A stretch of 53,159 nucleotides of DNA from Myxococcales bacterium (GTDB lineage: Bacteria; Myxococcota_A; Polyangia; Polyangiales; Ga0077539). The translations under genes were made by a program, and so were the position numbers. The stretch spans positions 1 through 53,159 of the forward strand of contig JAUSAZ010000074.1 in assembly GCA_030652255.1 (NCBI GenBank), in the 5' to 3' direction. Shown one piece after another: positions 26,167-34,725 of the stretch (the first letter of the stretch is position 1; each line of letters begins with the position of its first letter). Below the pieces are notes generated by a model. That model was not told the DNA's origin, searched no databases, and saw only the letters and a program-made list of their open reading frames with translations.

Positions 26167-29100
26167 ATGAGGCTCGGCTGGGACGCTGTCACGCTGAAGG
26201 GCCTGCGGGAGCGCTTCGTCGAAAATGGCCTCGATGAGCTCGCGCGGGCGCTCGTACGGGTCGAGGCGCGCGATCGGAGTGCGACGATCCGCACCCTGGA
26301 GGGCCCCGCTCCGGCCGGTGTTCGCGACGGAGGTCGGGAGGTCGAGGTGGAGCTGGCGGGAGCCCCACCGTTGGACGAAGCCAGCTACCTACCGAAGTTC
26401 GGCCTGGCATCCTCTTTCCTCGGCGACGCGTCCCTCGTCGCAGTCAGCTGTAAGACCGGCCGGGACGTCGCCGGCGTTCGGAAGGACGCGCTCAAGGACG
26501 CGAAGGGCGATGATGGGGGCGACCGCGCCGCCGAGGTGCTGCGGCTCGGCGGGCGGCTGGTCCTGATGACCACGCAGGCTTTCACCGCGACGACGGGAGC
26601 GACGCCGTCGGGGCCAAGCAGGACGAAGGCGGGCGGCAAGGCGCCGACGCCGAAGCGAGCGCCGCAGTCTGCCGCGGGGAAGCCGTCGTTGATCGCGGAG
26701 CTCGCCGAGGCGTACGCGGCACGAACGGGTCGAAGCCCCGCGGCGCTGAGGGAGCAGGTCGCTGTGGTCGACGGCAACGACCTCGTCGAATACATGATGC
26801 TCAGGAAGCCGCTCGAACTCGGCGATGCGCTGCTGAAGCGTCTCGGCGTCGAGGACTGGCCAACGGTGCTGGGCCATCGGGACGCCGTCGGGGAGCTCGA
26901 AGCCGAGCGGACGTTGCCGGACTACCTCCCCGACGGGAACCGGATGGCCCTGTCTCGTCAGATCGCGGCGCTCATCGCGGAGTCCCCGGCGGAGGACGGC
27001 GCGTTGTGCGTCGTCGGTCCGCCGGGCGTGGGCAAGACGCGCTGCGTCCTGGAGTCGCTAAACGACGACGCGGCCCGGGTGATCTATGTGGTGGGCGATG
27101 CCCAGGCGCAGCGCCTCCTTGAGGACGAACAGATCCTCCTGCAGGCTCCGAGTGGCATTCTCGTCGTCGACGACGCGCGGCCCGACGAGGTCGGCAGCCT
27201 CTACGCGGCCTTCCGACGCGCACGTCCGCGGGTCGACGTTCGCACCGGTGGGCCGTCGCCTCGCCTCATCGTCATCGTGCCGGCGGGCACCTTCGACCCA
27301 GATTCATTCGGACGAATTCGTCGGGTGCAGCTCGGCCCGTTGAGCGAGCGGGAGGCCCGCGAGCTGGTCGCCACGACGCTCGGTGAGGCGTCGGACGGGG
27401 CGCGCGCTTCGCAGGTCTTCCGGGTCACCGGGGGATACCCCTGGTTCGGCATCCTGGTCGCGCAGGAGATCACCGCGGGCTCGGCAGTGCCGATGAGCAC
27501 GACGGCGGCCGCGAAGCTGGCCATCGCCCCGGACGCCGCCGGGCGCGAGCCGCGTCTACGGCGCGCCCGGGCGCTGCTGGCTGCCATGATCGTGCGCGAG
27601 GCACGTTGGGATGACCTGGACGACTCCACGCGCGAAGGCCTTGCGCGAGCCGTCGATCTCGCTACCCGCCGCGAGCTGAACGAAGAGATCGCCGGGTGCG
27701 CGAAGCGCGGGGTCCTGCGTCGCGACGCGTTCCTCTACGTCACACCCGCGGTGCTGGAACGCGAGGTGTGGCGTATCCTGCGAGACGACGAGAACCCCAC
27801 GGACCCGGGGGCGGGCGATCGTCGATTGCTCCAGCGGATCCGCTCCCACATCCCCGATCTCGCGGCGCCGCTCATCGACCGCCTGCGCCGCCTCGACCTG
27901 TCAGTGGACGAGCTCGGCGACCTCGCGCGGGTGATGTTGGAGGTCCTCCGCGCGGAGGTCGTGGCGCTCGGTGATCTCGCCTCTCCTGACCGTTCGGCGA
28001 TGCTGTCCCTCTGTGCGCATGGCGGCCCGGAGGAGGCCGGGCGCTGGCTCGGCGCGCTCGTCCTGCGGACGAACGAAGAGACCCTCCAGGCACGCGCCGA
28101 CCTCCGAAGGCTCCTGGTCGCCTCGCTCGACGCCATCGCTCGCCGGGGTGCGGCCTTCGAGGCGGTCGAGGCTGCGCTGTTCGCGCTGCGCCTCGCCGAG
28201 AACGAGGCCTATTCGGACAACGCTTCGGCGCGTTGGGAGTCACTCTTCATCCCGGAGCTTGACGTCACGAGCCTCCCCCTCGCCCTTCGACTCTCGGCGC
28301 TTGAGAAGCGTTGCCTGAAGGGTGACACGCGGGCCCGAGTGTCGGCCATCCGTAGCCTTCGAGCGTTGCTTCAGGGCGGTGTGGTGCTCCACAACTTCGG
28401 AGAGAAACCACTGCGGCGACTCGGTTCGACCGAATGGAGGCCTGCGCGCGAGGCGCTCTGCCGGCTGCTACTCCAATGCGTTGCAGATCGAGATGCGTCC
28501 GTCACCGATACGGCGCAGCGCGTCCTTGTCGCAGTGCTCCTAACAGAAAAGGACTCACTGACGCCTCTGCTAGACCGCGAGACGCTCGCACGCGCCGTGG
28601 CAAACCTCGCCGAACCGCTCCGCGCTTCGCTGAGACGGGAGCTTGAACTTGCGCAGCACCGCGATCGCGGTACCTCGGTGATCTTGGCCCATCTCGACGA
28701 ACTGACCCGCCCGCAGGACTACGCGCAGCGGCTCAGGGATCAGCTCACACGCGCTGTTGTGCCCGGTTGCGAAACCGCTGATCTCGACGAGGCGCTCGTG
28801 CGCGAAGGCCTGGCCCCACCGGACCGCCCCCTGCTTCGACACATCGATCTACTAGAGGAGGACGACGCCGATCGCATGGCGTCGTTCGCGGTCGTCGCTG
28901 GTCGGGTCGATGTGGACTGCCAGCTTCTCGCACCACTGGTCCGGAGTGCCGTCACCGGAATTGGGGCCTCGGCGCTGGTCGCCTACTGCCTGGGACACTA
29001 CGAAGCCGGGCGGCGGGGGCAGGTGCTCGACTGGCTCGCATCCTGGCGGGACGACCCGCGGCTCACGGCGACGATCCTCGTAACGGCCGCTCGTTGCGGA

Positions 29101-29988
29101 GGCAGCGAGGCCCTCATGCGTCTCGCCCTGGAGACGCTCCGGGAGCGCGAGGTGGCGCCCGCCACGCTCCGGTACTTTGCGACCTCCCCGTGGCGCGATC
29201 TCTCGGACGAGACGCTGCGTGACGCGCTCCGCCTGCTGGTCGATCGCTTCGGAGCGGTAGGCGCGAGCGTCGCGTTGCGACAGCTCCAGCATCAGCTCCA
29301 GCAGCGCGATGGCGAGGCGCTGGAGCCGCTCGTCCTGGAGGTGACGTCACGGGCGGCTGCCGCGCTCGCGGGCGCCGACGCCTGGGCCTTCGAGCAATGT
29401 CTCCGCTGGCTCTTCGCGCGAGGTCGCGTGAGCGAGGTGAGCGAGACGCTGTTGAGCGCCCTCGCCGCCGAGAGGCTCGCGGGGCAATCGTTCTTCAAGC
29501 TGTCGGACGACGTCGCCGCGCGCTCTCCAGCAGCCTTCTGGGCGGCGCTTCAGGCTCGGCTGGAGCTGGATGACGGTGGAGCGGAGCGCATCCTGACCCG
29601 CCTCGCGCATTCCAATGCCGGATCTCACCTGCCGCACCGGCCCATGCTCGACTGGGTCGGGCTCGATGAGTCCCGGGCTAGGCAGCTGGTCTGGCTGGTC
29701 CCGCTCGACGACGCCGAGCTGTCCCCACTCGCGGCGGGTCTGATCGAGCGCTTCGGCGCCACGTCGCGGACGGCGCGAGCGCTCTCGGCCGCGCTCGAAG
29801 GCACGCCGCGGCCGGTGTCTAGCTTGTCGCGCTTCTACGAAGTCAGGCGTGACCGCGCCCGCGAGTGGTCCCAGAGAGGATCCCCGGCGGTGCGAGAGTG
29901 GGCGGCCGCGGAGGCGCTCGCGCTCGAACGGCGCCGGGAGTGGTATGCCGCGGACGAAACGGCAGAGCGACGACGCTTCGGCACCTGA
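26167..29988 (+). CDS. STAND-like NTPase with PD-(D/E)XK-like N-terminus and helical C-terminal array
   Basis: 1273 residues from the ATG at 26167; upstream in-frame codons back to 26047 look non-coding. Residues ~1-140 resemble a restriction-type nuclease: GVRDGGREVEV (Asp54) then a strand with VSCKTG (Lys96), and LRLGGRLVLMTT, as in Mrr-related domains. Residues ~250-470 are a P-loop NTPase: Walker A GPPGVGKT (284-291), Walker B ILVVDD (331-336), IRRVQLGPLSEREARELV and GGYPWFG, as in STAND proteins. The remaining ~800 residues are Leu/Ala-rich helical repeats. Nuclease-STAND-solenoid is the order of Avs-type antiviral proteins. The gene is less GC-rich than its neighbours, suggesting transfer. 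The nuclease site lacks a clear Glu before the Lys. Confidence 0.72.
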   Translation: MRLGWDAVTLKGLRERFVENGLDELARALVRVEARDRSATIRTLEGPAPAGVRDGGREVEVELAGAPPLDEASYLPKFGLASSFLGDASLVAVSCKTGRDVAGVRKDALKDAKGDDGGDRAAEVLRLGGRLVLMTTQAFTATTGATPSGPSRTKAGGKAPTPKRAPQSAAGKPSLIAELAEAYAARTGRSPAALREQVAVVDGNDLVEYMMLRKPLELGDALLKRLGVEDWPTVLGHRDAVGELEAERTLPDYLPDGNRMALSRQIAALIAESPAEDGALCVVGPPGVGKTRCVLESLNDDAARVIYVVGDAQAQRLLEDEQILLQAPSGILVVDDARPDEVGSLYAAFRRARPRVDVRTGGPSPRLIVIVPAGTFDPDSFGRIRRVQLGPLSEREARELVATTLGEASDGARASQVFRVTGGYPWFGILVAQEITAGSAVPMSTTAAAKLAIAPDAAGREPRLRRARALLAAMIVREARWDDLDDSTREGLARAVDLATRRELNEEIAGCAKRGVLRRDAFLYVTPAVLEREVWRILRDDENPTDPGAGDRRLLQRIRSHIPDLAAPLIDRLRRLDLSVDELGDLARVMLEVLRAEVVALGDLASPDRSAMLSLCAHGGPEEAGRWLGALVLRTNEETLQARADLRRLLVASLDAIARRGAAFEAVEAALFALRLAENEAYSDNASARWESLFIPELDVTSLPLALRLSALEKRCLKGDTRARVSAIRSLRALLQGGVVLHNFGEKPLRRLGSTEWRPAREALCRLLLQCVADRDASVTDTAQRVLVAVLLTEKDSLTPLLDRETLARAVANLAEPLRASLRRELELAQHRDRGTSVILAHLDELTRPQDYAQRLRDQLTRAVVPGCETADLDEALVREGLAPPDRPLLRHIDLLEEDDADRMASFAVVAGRVDVDCQLLAPLVRSAVTGIGASALVAYCLGHYEAGRRGQVLDWLASWRDDPRLTATILVTAARCGGSEALMRLALETLREREVAPATLRYFATSPWRDLSDETLRDALRLLVDRFGAVGASVALRQLQHQLQQRDGEALEPLVLEVTSRAAAALAGADAWAFEQCLRWLFARGRVSEVSETLLSALAAERLAGQSFFKLSDDVAARSPAAFWAALQARLELDDGGAERILTRLAHSNAGSHLPHRPMLDWVGLDESRARQLVWLVPLDDAELSPLAAGLIERFGATSRTARALSAALEGTPRPVSSLSRFYEVRRDRAREWSQRGSPAVREWAAAEALALERRREWYAADETAERRRFGT

Positions 29989-30111
29989 GCACGGCGCTCG
30001 TCGTACCTGCGAGGGCGGAGCCTCGATCCTCCGCGCCCGGGCGTCGGAGGTCATCGCGGCGCCACGCCAGACGATTGACGCTCGCGCCCCCCTTCCCCAA
30101 TCGGAGGAGCA

Positions 30112-32130
30112 ATGGCACCACCGACCACCCGCCGCCCCCCCATGGCCCCCCTGACCGCCGCCCTCGCGCTGGGCGCGCTGCTCGTCGGCTGCCCCAGCAG
30201 CAGCCCCCCCGACGCGGGCGGCGAGGACACCGGCGTCCCCCCCGACGCCACCTCCAGCATGGACGCGGGCCCGCTGCCCGACGGCGCGCTCCCCGACGGC
30301 TCACCCAGCCTCGACGCCGCCCTCGACGTCGGCCGCGACGTGCCGCTCGACCGGCCGCGCCCGGCCGCCTGCATGCTCACCGCCGTGGTCGACCTCAACG
30401 CCCGCGGCGCGGCCGACGGCGGCGTGCTGCGTTACATGGCCGACAACCGCTCGGCGCCGCGCACCCCCTCGCTGCCGCCCACCTGCGTGCAGAGCAAGAT
30501 CAACGAGGGTCAGTACCAGGTCGCGCACCGCTACGTGCCGCGCATCTCCGGCCGGGTGCGGGTGAGCGTCGACGACCCCGGCACCGACGTCAATTTCGAC
30601 ACCGTGCTCTCGGCGCAGGCGGAGTGCTTCGCGCTGCTCCCCGGCGAGCGCTCGCTCGGGTGCAACAACAACGTCGAGCGCAGCGCCGCGATGCGACCGC
30701 GCGCCTCCGAGATGCTCACCGCGCGGGTCACCATGGGTGTGCCCTTCTTCATCATCGTGTCGGGCAACTTCGGCGAAGACGCCATCGTGCCGCAGGGCAA
30801 CTACGCCCTCACGGTGACCGAGCTCCCCGAGGTGGCCGTCGGGGCGATGTGCGACCCCGAGGTGCGCGCCAACGCCTGCGCCGTGGGCTCGTCGTGCCTC
30901 TCCACCGGCACGCCCGCGATGCCCCGCTGCGTGGCCGACGGGGCGCTCGACACCCGCTGCCGCGTCGATGCAGACCCCGACTGCGACGCCGGGCTGCGCT
31001 GCGCCGCGGGCTTCTGCCGCACGGCCCTCGCCGACGGCGCGCCCTGCGGCCCCGACAACCGCGGCGTGTGCAGCGAAGGGTCGGTGTGCCAGTGGCTCGA
31101 CGGCGCCAACACCTGCCTGCGCACCGGCACCCGCGGCGCCGACTGCCGCGACGAGGGCACCCCCTGCGACGCGGGGCTCGCGTGCGTGCACACGCGCTTC
31201 GGCAACAACTGCCGCGCGGCCGTCGCGGCCGGCGGGGCCTGCGACCCGTGGGGCATGCGCGACGGCTGCGCGGGGGACCTGGCCTGCGCCTTCACGGCCA
31301 CTGGCGGCGCCTGCGTGGCCCGGGGCAGCGTCGCGGGCGCCCCGTGCGGCCCGTCGCCCAACCGCTGCGCGGCGGGCCTCCAGTGCGTGCTCGGGCCCGA
31401 CCGCGAGAACGAGATCTGCGTGAGCCCGGCGGCGCCCGGCGCGGCGTGTGACCCGCTCGGGGCGACCTCCCGCTGCAGCACCGACACCGACTGCGCGGCC
31501 GACGCGACGCTCACCGCGGGCACCTGCGTGGCGCCCGGGAGGGCGGCGGGCGCGCCGTGCCAGGCGGTCACCCTGGCGTGCGACCCGGGGCTCACCTGCT
31601 CGGTGACCGCGGGCGCGGGCCAGTGCCAGCGCGCCGTGGCGCCGAGCGGCTCGTGCGACCTGCGCTACGGGTCGACGCGCTGCGAGGGCGGCGGGTGCGT
31701 GCGCGAGGGCGCGACGACGGCGGCGTGCCGCGCCGACGCGGCGGAGGTCGAGCCCAACGACGCCCCCGCGACGGGGATGATGATCGCGGGCGCGGGGGCC
31801 TCGGTGACCGGCGCCCTCACCGGCACCGATACCCGGGATTGTATTCGGGTGGCGGTCCCGGCGGGCGGGTCGATGGTGGCGGAGACCTGGACCGGCGACG
31901 CGCGGGTGTGCGCGCTCGGCGGCGGCGACCCGACGCTCGCGGTGTTCGGCCCGTCGGGCGCGGAGATCGTGCGCGACGACGACACCCCCGGCCGCGGGCT
32001 GTGCAGCACCTTCGCGCCGTGGACCTTCCCCCACGCCTCGGGCCTCCCCGCGGGCACCTACGCCGTGTGCATCGGCCGCGGCGGCGACCCGGTGCCCCGC
32101 TACCGCCTCACGGTCTCCGTCCTGCCCTGA
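30112..32130 (+). CDS. Cys-rich lipoprotein with C-terminal PPC-like domain
   Basis: 672 residues, with GGAGGAG four bases before the ATG at 30112; a second ATG at 30142 would give a shorter signal peptide. The lipobox is LLVGC. A Pro/Asp/Ala-rich linker follows, then a beta domain (~90-235) and eight or so Cys modules with a repeating G-x2-C-x-P or G-x-C-D-P-x4-C pattern at ~240-540. The last ~110 residues (VEPNDAPATG, then DTRDCIRVAVPAGGSM) resemble a bacterial pre-peptidase C-terminal domain, common in secreted proteins. No catalytic domain is visible, so a structural or binding role on the surface is likely. Confidence 0.8.
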   Translation: MAPPTTRRPPMAPLTAALALGALLVGCPSSSPPDAGGEDTGVPPDATSSMDAGPLPDGALPDGSPSLDAALDVGRDVPLDRPRPAACMLTAVVDLNARGAADGGVLRYMADNRSAPRTPSLPPTCVQSKINEGQYQVAHRYVPRISGRVRVSVDDPGTDVNFDTVLSAQAECFALLPGERSLGCNNNVERSAAMRPRASEMLTARVTMGVPFFIIVSGNFGEDAIVPQGNYALTVTELPEVAVGAMCDPEVRANACAVGSSCLSTGTPAMPRCVADGALDTRCRVDADPDCDAGLRCAAGFCRTALADGAPCGPDNRGVCSEGSVCQWLDGANTCLRTGTRGADCRDEGTPCDAGLACVHTRFGNNCRAAVAAGGACDPWGMRDGCAGDLACAFTATGGACVARGSVAGAPCGPSPNRCAAGLQCVLGPDRENEICVSPAAPGAACDPLGATSRCSTDTDCAADATLTAGTCVAPGRAAGAPCQAVTLACDPGLTCSVTAGAGQCQRAVAPSGSCDLRYGSTRCEGGGCVREGATTAACRADAAEVEPNDAPATGMMIAGAGASVTGALTGTDTRDCIRVAVPAGGSMVAETWTGDARVCALGGGDPTLAVFGPSGAEIVRDDDTPGRGLCSTFAPWTFPHASGLPAGTYAVCIGRGGDPVPRYRLTVSVLP

Positions 32131-32250
32131 TCACCGGCCGTCCGTCCCTCCGCCCGCTTCTTTGACACCCCCGTCGCGACCGGCGACCCACCCCTGCGGG
32201 CCATCCCGCGGCTGTGTGGGTCGCTGGCGTGGCCGACGGAGGTGTCCACG

Positions 32251-34554
32251 ATGTCCATTCCATCCTTCGCGCCCGGCGCGCGCGCTCGCTCGCTGGTGTC
32301 CGGCGGCCTCCTCGCGGCGCTGCTCGCGGTCGCTGGCTGCGGCCGTAGCGCGGCCGTGCAGACCTCCTCGTCCCTCCCGCTGCGACGGGTGGTGGTCTAC
32401 CGCAACGGCGTCGGGTACTTCGAGCGCCAGGGGCACGTGAGCGAAGGCGAGGTGCGCTTCCGCGTGACGCAGCGCGAGGTCGACGACTTCCTCGCCACCC
32501 TCGCCGTGATGGAACAGGGCGGCAGCTCGGTGCGCTCGGCGGCCTTCCCGCTACCCGAGGAGCACCCCGCGAGCGAGGCCCCGGCCCCCGACGCGGCCCG
32601 CACGGTGCGGCTCACCCTCGACGGCCGCGAGCACGACCTGCTGGTGGGCTACACCGTCGAGACCCCCATCTGGCGCCCGTCGTACCGGCTGGTCTTCAAC
32701 GGCGACACCACGCAGGTGCAGGCCTGGGGCATCGTGCAGAACATCTCCGGCGAGGACTGGTCGGACGTGAACCTCTCCCTCGTGGCGGGGGCGCCGGTGT
32801 CCTTCCGCTCCGAGCTCTCCCGCCCGGTGGTCCCGCGGCGGCCCACGGTCACCGACCAGGGCGCGGTCATCGACGCCGTGCCCCTCTCCGACACCACCCT
32901 CGCGGAGGCCCCGGAGCCCGAGCCTGCCCCCGGGGCGACGGAGGGCGACGCGATGGGCTACGGCGGCCTCGGGCTCTCGGGCTCCGGCACCGGCGGCGGC
33001 GGGACGGGTGAGGGCACCATCGGCCTGGGCGACGTCGGCACCATGGGGCACGGCGCGGGAACGGGCACGGGACAGGGCTACGGCTCGGGCGCGGGCCGCG
33101 GGCTCCGCGAGCGCAGCAGCCGCCAGCCGACGGTGCGCGCGTCGCCGCCGATGGTGTCGGGGAGGCTCTCGCCCGAGGCGATCCGCCGCGTGGTGCTGCG
33201 CAACCTCGGGCAGGTGCAGCACTGCCACGAGCAGGCGCTCGCGCAGAACCCCTCCGCCGCGGGTCGCGTGACGGTGCGCTTCGTCATCGGCGGCAACGGC
33301 CGGGTGCAGGCCTCCGCCGTGGCCGCGAGCAGCTACCCCGTCGCCTCGGCGCCGCAGTGCATCGCCAACGCCGTGCGCCGCTGGCAGTTTCCGACGCCCG
33401 AAGGCGGCGGCCTCGTGACCGTGACCTACCCCTTCACCCTCACCGCGGGCGACAGCGAGGCGAGCAACGCGCCCACCGCACAGGCCGCCGCGCGACCCAC
33501 CGCGGGCCCGCGCAACGTGAGCGCCCTCGCGGCCCTCGCGGTGCAGGGCGGCGTCACCCGCTACGACCTCCCCAACCGGGTCACGGTGCCCGACCGCAGC
33601 GCCACCATGGTGATGCTCGTCGCCCGGGACGTGCCCGGCGCGCAGATGTACCTCTTCGCCCCGGACCCCGGCGTGCCCGACTCGTCGTCGCACCCCTTCC
33701 ACGTCGCGCGCTTCGAGAACCGCACCGGCGCCCTGCTGGAGCGCGGCCCCATCGCCATCTTCGAGGCCGGGGCGTACCTCGGCCAGGGCTTGCTGGAGCC
33801 GCTGCCCGACGCGGCCACCACCACGGTGCCCTTCGCGCTCGAGCGCGGCCTCGCGGTGGAGCACTCGGCCACCGCCGCGGTGGAGGGCGCGCGGCTGCTC
33901 ACGATGCTCCGCGGCGAGCTCACCATCGAGCGCTTCAACGTGGTGCGAACCACCTACCGCGTGCGCAACGGCGTCGAGCGCACGGTGCGCGTGCTGATGC
34001 GCCACGCCCTCAACGGCGCGCAGCTCCACGAGCCCCCGGCGGGCACCGAGCAGTCGGGCGGCAACGCCCTCGCGCCCATCGAGGTCCCGGCGCACGGGCG
34101 CGGCGAGGTGATCGTCACGACCCGCAGCGCCTTCACCGACCATGTCGAGCTCAGCGACGAGCAGGCCGCCGCGGCCATCGAGGTGTACCTCCGCGACGGT
34201 CGCCCCAGCCCCGACGTGGCCCTCGCGCTGCGCACCGCCCTCGACCTGCGCCGCCAGCTCGACACCCTCACCCGCGAGCGCGCCGACGTCGAGCAGCGCC
34301 GCGACGACCTCCAGACCAGCGTCGCCGAGACCCGCGAGAACCTCCTCGCCATCCAGCGCAACGCCCAGGCCGCCGACCTCCGCGCGCAGCTCACCGCCCG
34401 CCTCGGCCGCGGCGCCACGCAGCTCGACCAGCTCACCCGCCGCATCGTCGAGCTCGACACCCAGATGGGCGAGCGCCGCGTGCGCCTCGCGGAGACCGTG
34501 CGCGGCATCGACGTCGACGTGTCGCGCGCCGCAGCCCCCGCCGCGTCCCCATAG
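32251..34554 (+). CDS. DUF4139 lipoprotein with nested AgmX/PglI C-terminal domain
   Basis: 767 residues; ATG at 32251 is chosen over the GTG at 32242 because GGAGG lies eight bases before it and overlaps the GTG. Signal peptide with lipobox VAGC. DUF4139 begins with VVVYRNGVGYFERQG and continues with YTVETPIWRPSYRLVF and NISGEDWSDVNLSLVAG, then is interrupted by a Gly-rich linker and residues ~304-397, which match the AgmX/PglI C-terminal (TonB-like) domain: SPEAIRRVVLRNLGQVQHCHEQAL, VRFVIGGNGRV and VRRWQFP. DUF4139 then resumes (RYRVRNGVERTV-like motif). The end is a ~100-residue coiled coil (~650-750). AgmX and PglI are gliding-motility proteins in Myxococcus; a direct role here is not proven. 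Confidence 0.85.
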   Translation: MSIPSFAPGARARSLVSGGLLAALLAVAGCGRSAAVQTSSSLPLRRVVVYRNGVGYFERQGHVSEGEVRFRVTQREVDDFLATLAVMEQGGSSVRSAAFPLPEEHPASEAPAPDAARTVRLTLDGREHDLLVGYTVETPIWRPSYRLVFNGDTTQVQAWGIVQNISGEDWSDVNLSLVAGAPVSFRSELSRPVVPRRPTVTDQGAVIDAVPLSDTTLAEAPEPEPAPGATEGDAMGYGGLGLSGSGTGGGGTGEGTIGLGDVGTMGHGAGTGTGQGYGSGAGRGLRERSSRQPTVRASPPMVSGRLSPEAIRRVVLRNLGQVQHCHEQALAQNPSAAGRVTVRFVIGGNGRVQASAVAASSYPVASAPQCIANAVRRWQFPTPEGGGLVTVTYPFTLTAGDSEASNAPTAQAAARPTAGPRNVSALAALAVQGGVTRYDLPNRVTVPDRSATMVMLVARDVPGAQMYLFAPDPGVPDSSSHPFHVARFENRTGALLERGPIAIFEAGAYLGQGLLEPLPDAATTTVPFALERGLAVEHSATAAVEGARLLTMLRGELTIERFNVVRTTYRVRNGVERTVRVLMRHALNGAQLHEPPAGTEQSGGNALAPIEVPAHGRGEVIVTTRSAFTDHVELSDEQAAAAIEVYLRDGRPSPDVALALRTALDLRRQLDTLTRERADVEQRRDDLQTSVAETRENLLAIQRNAQAADLRAQLTARLGRGATQLDQLTRRIVELDTQMGERRVRLAETVRGIDVDVSRAAAPAASP

Positions 34555-34594
34555 GCCTCGAGCGGCGGCGCCTGCCTCCCCCCCTGCGCCTCAG

Positions 34595-34725
34595 CTCAGA
34601 AGGTCAGCACAACCCGTCGCGAGCACCCCGAGACGAGGGAGGCCGCGCGAGACATACGCGGGGTATTTCGAGCGCGGCCGACCGCTGGATCGGGGGGCGC
34701 AGCAGGGTTGGGCTGACCTTCTCAG
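34595..34725. repeat. Inverted repeat between convergent genes
   Basis: The 21-base arms at 34595-34615 and 34705-34725 are complementary at 19 of 21 positions, enclosing 89 bases that contain a second pairing of GGCCGCGC with GCGCGGCC. The right arm covers the stop codon of the minus-strand gene. It could be a bidirectional terminator or a small palindromic mobile element. Confidence 0.6.

Noticed and set aside
32242..32250. GTG at 32242 as the start of the DUF4139 lipoprotein
   Set aside because: The GGAGG ribosome-binding site overlaps this GTG, while it is eight bases before the ATG at 32251.
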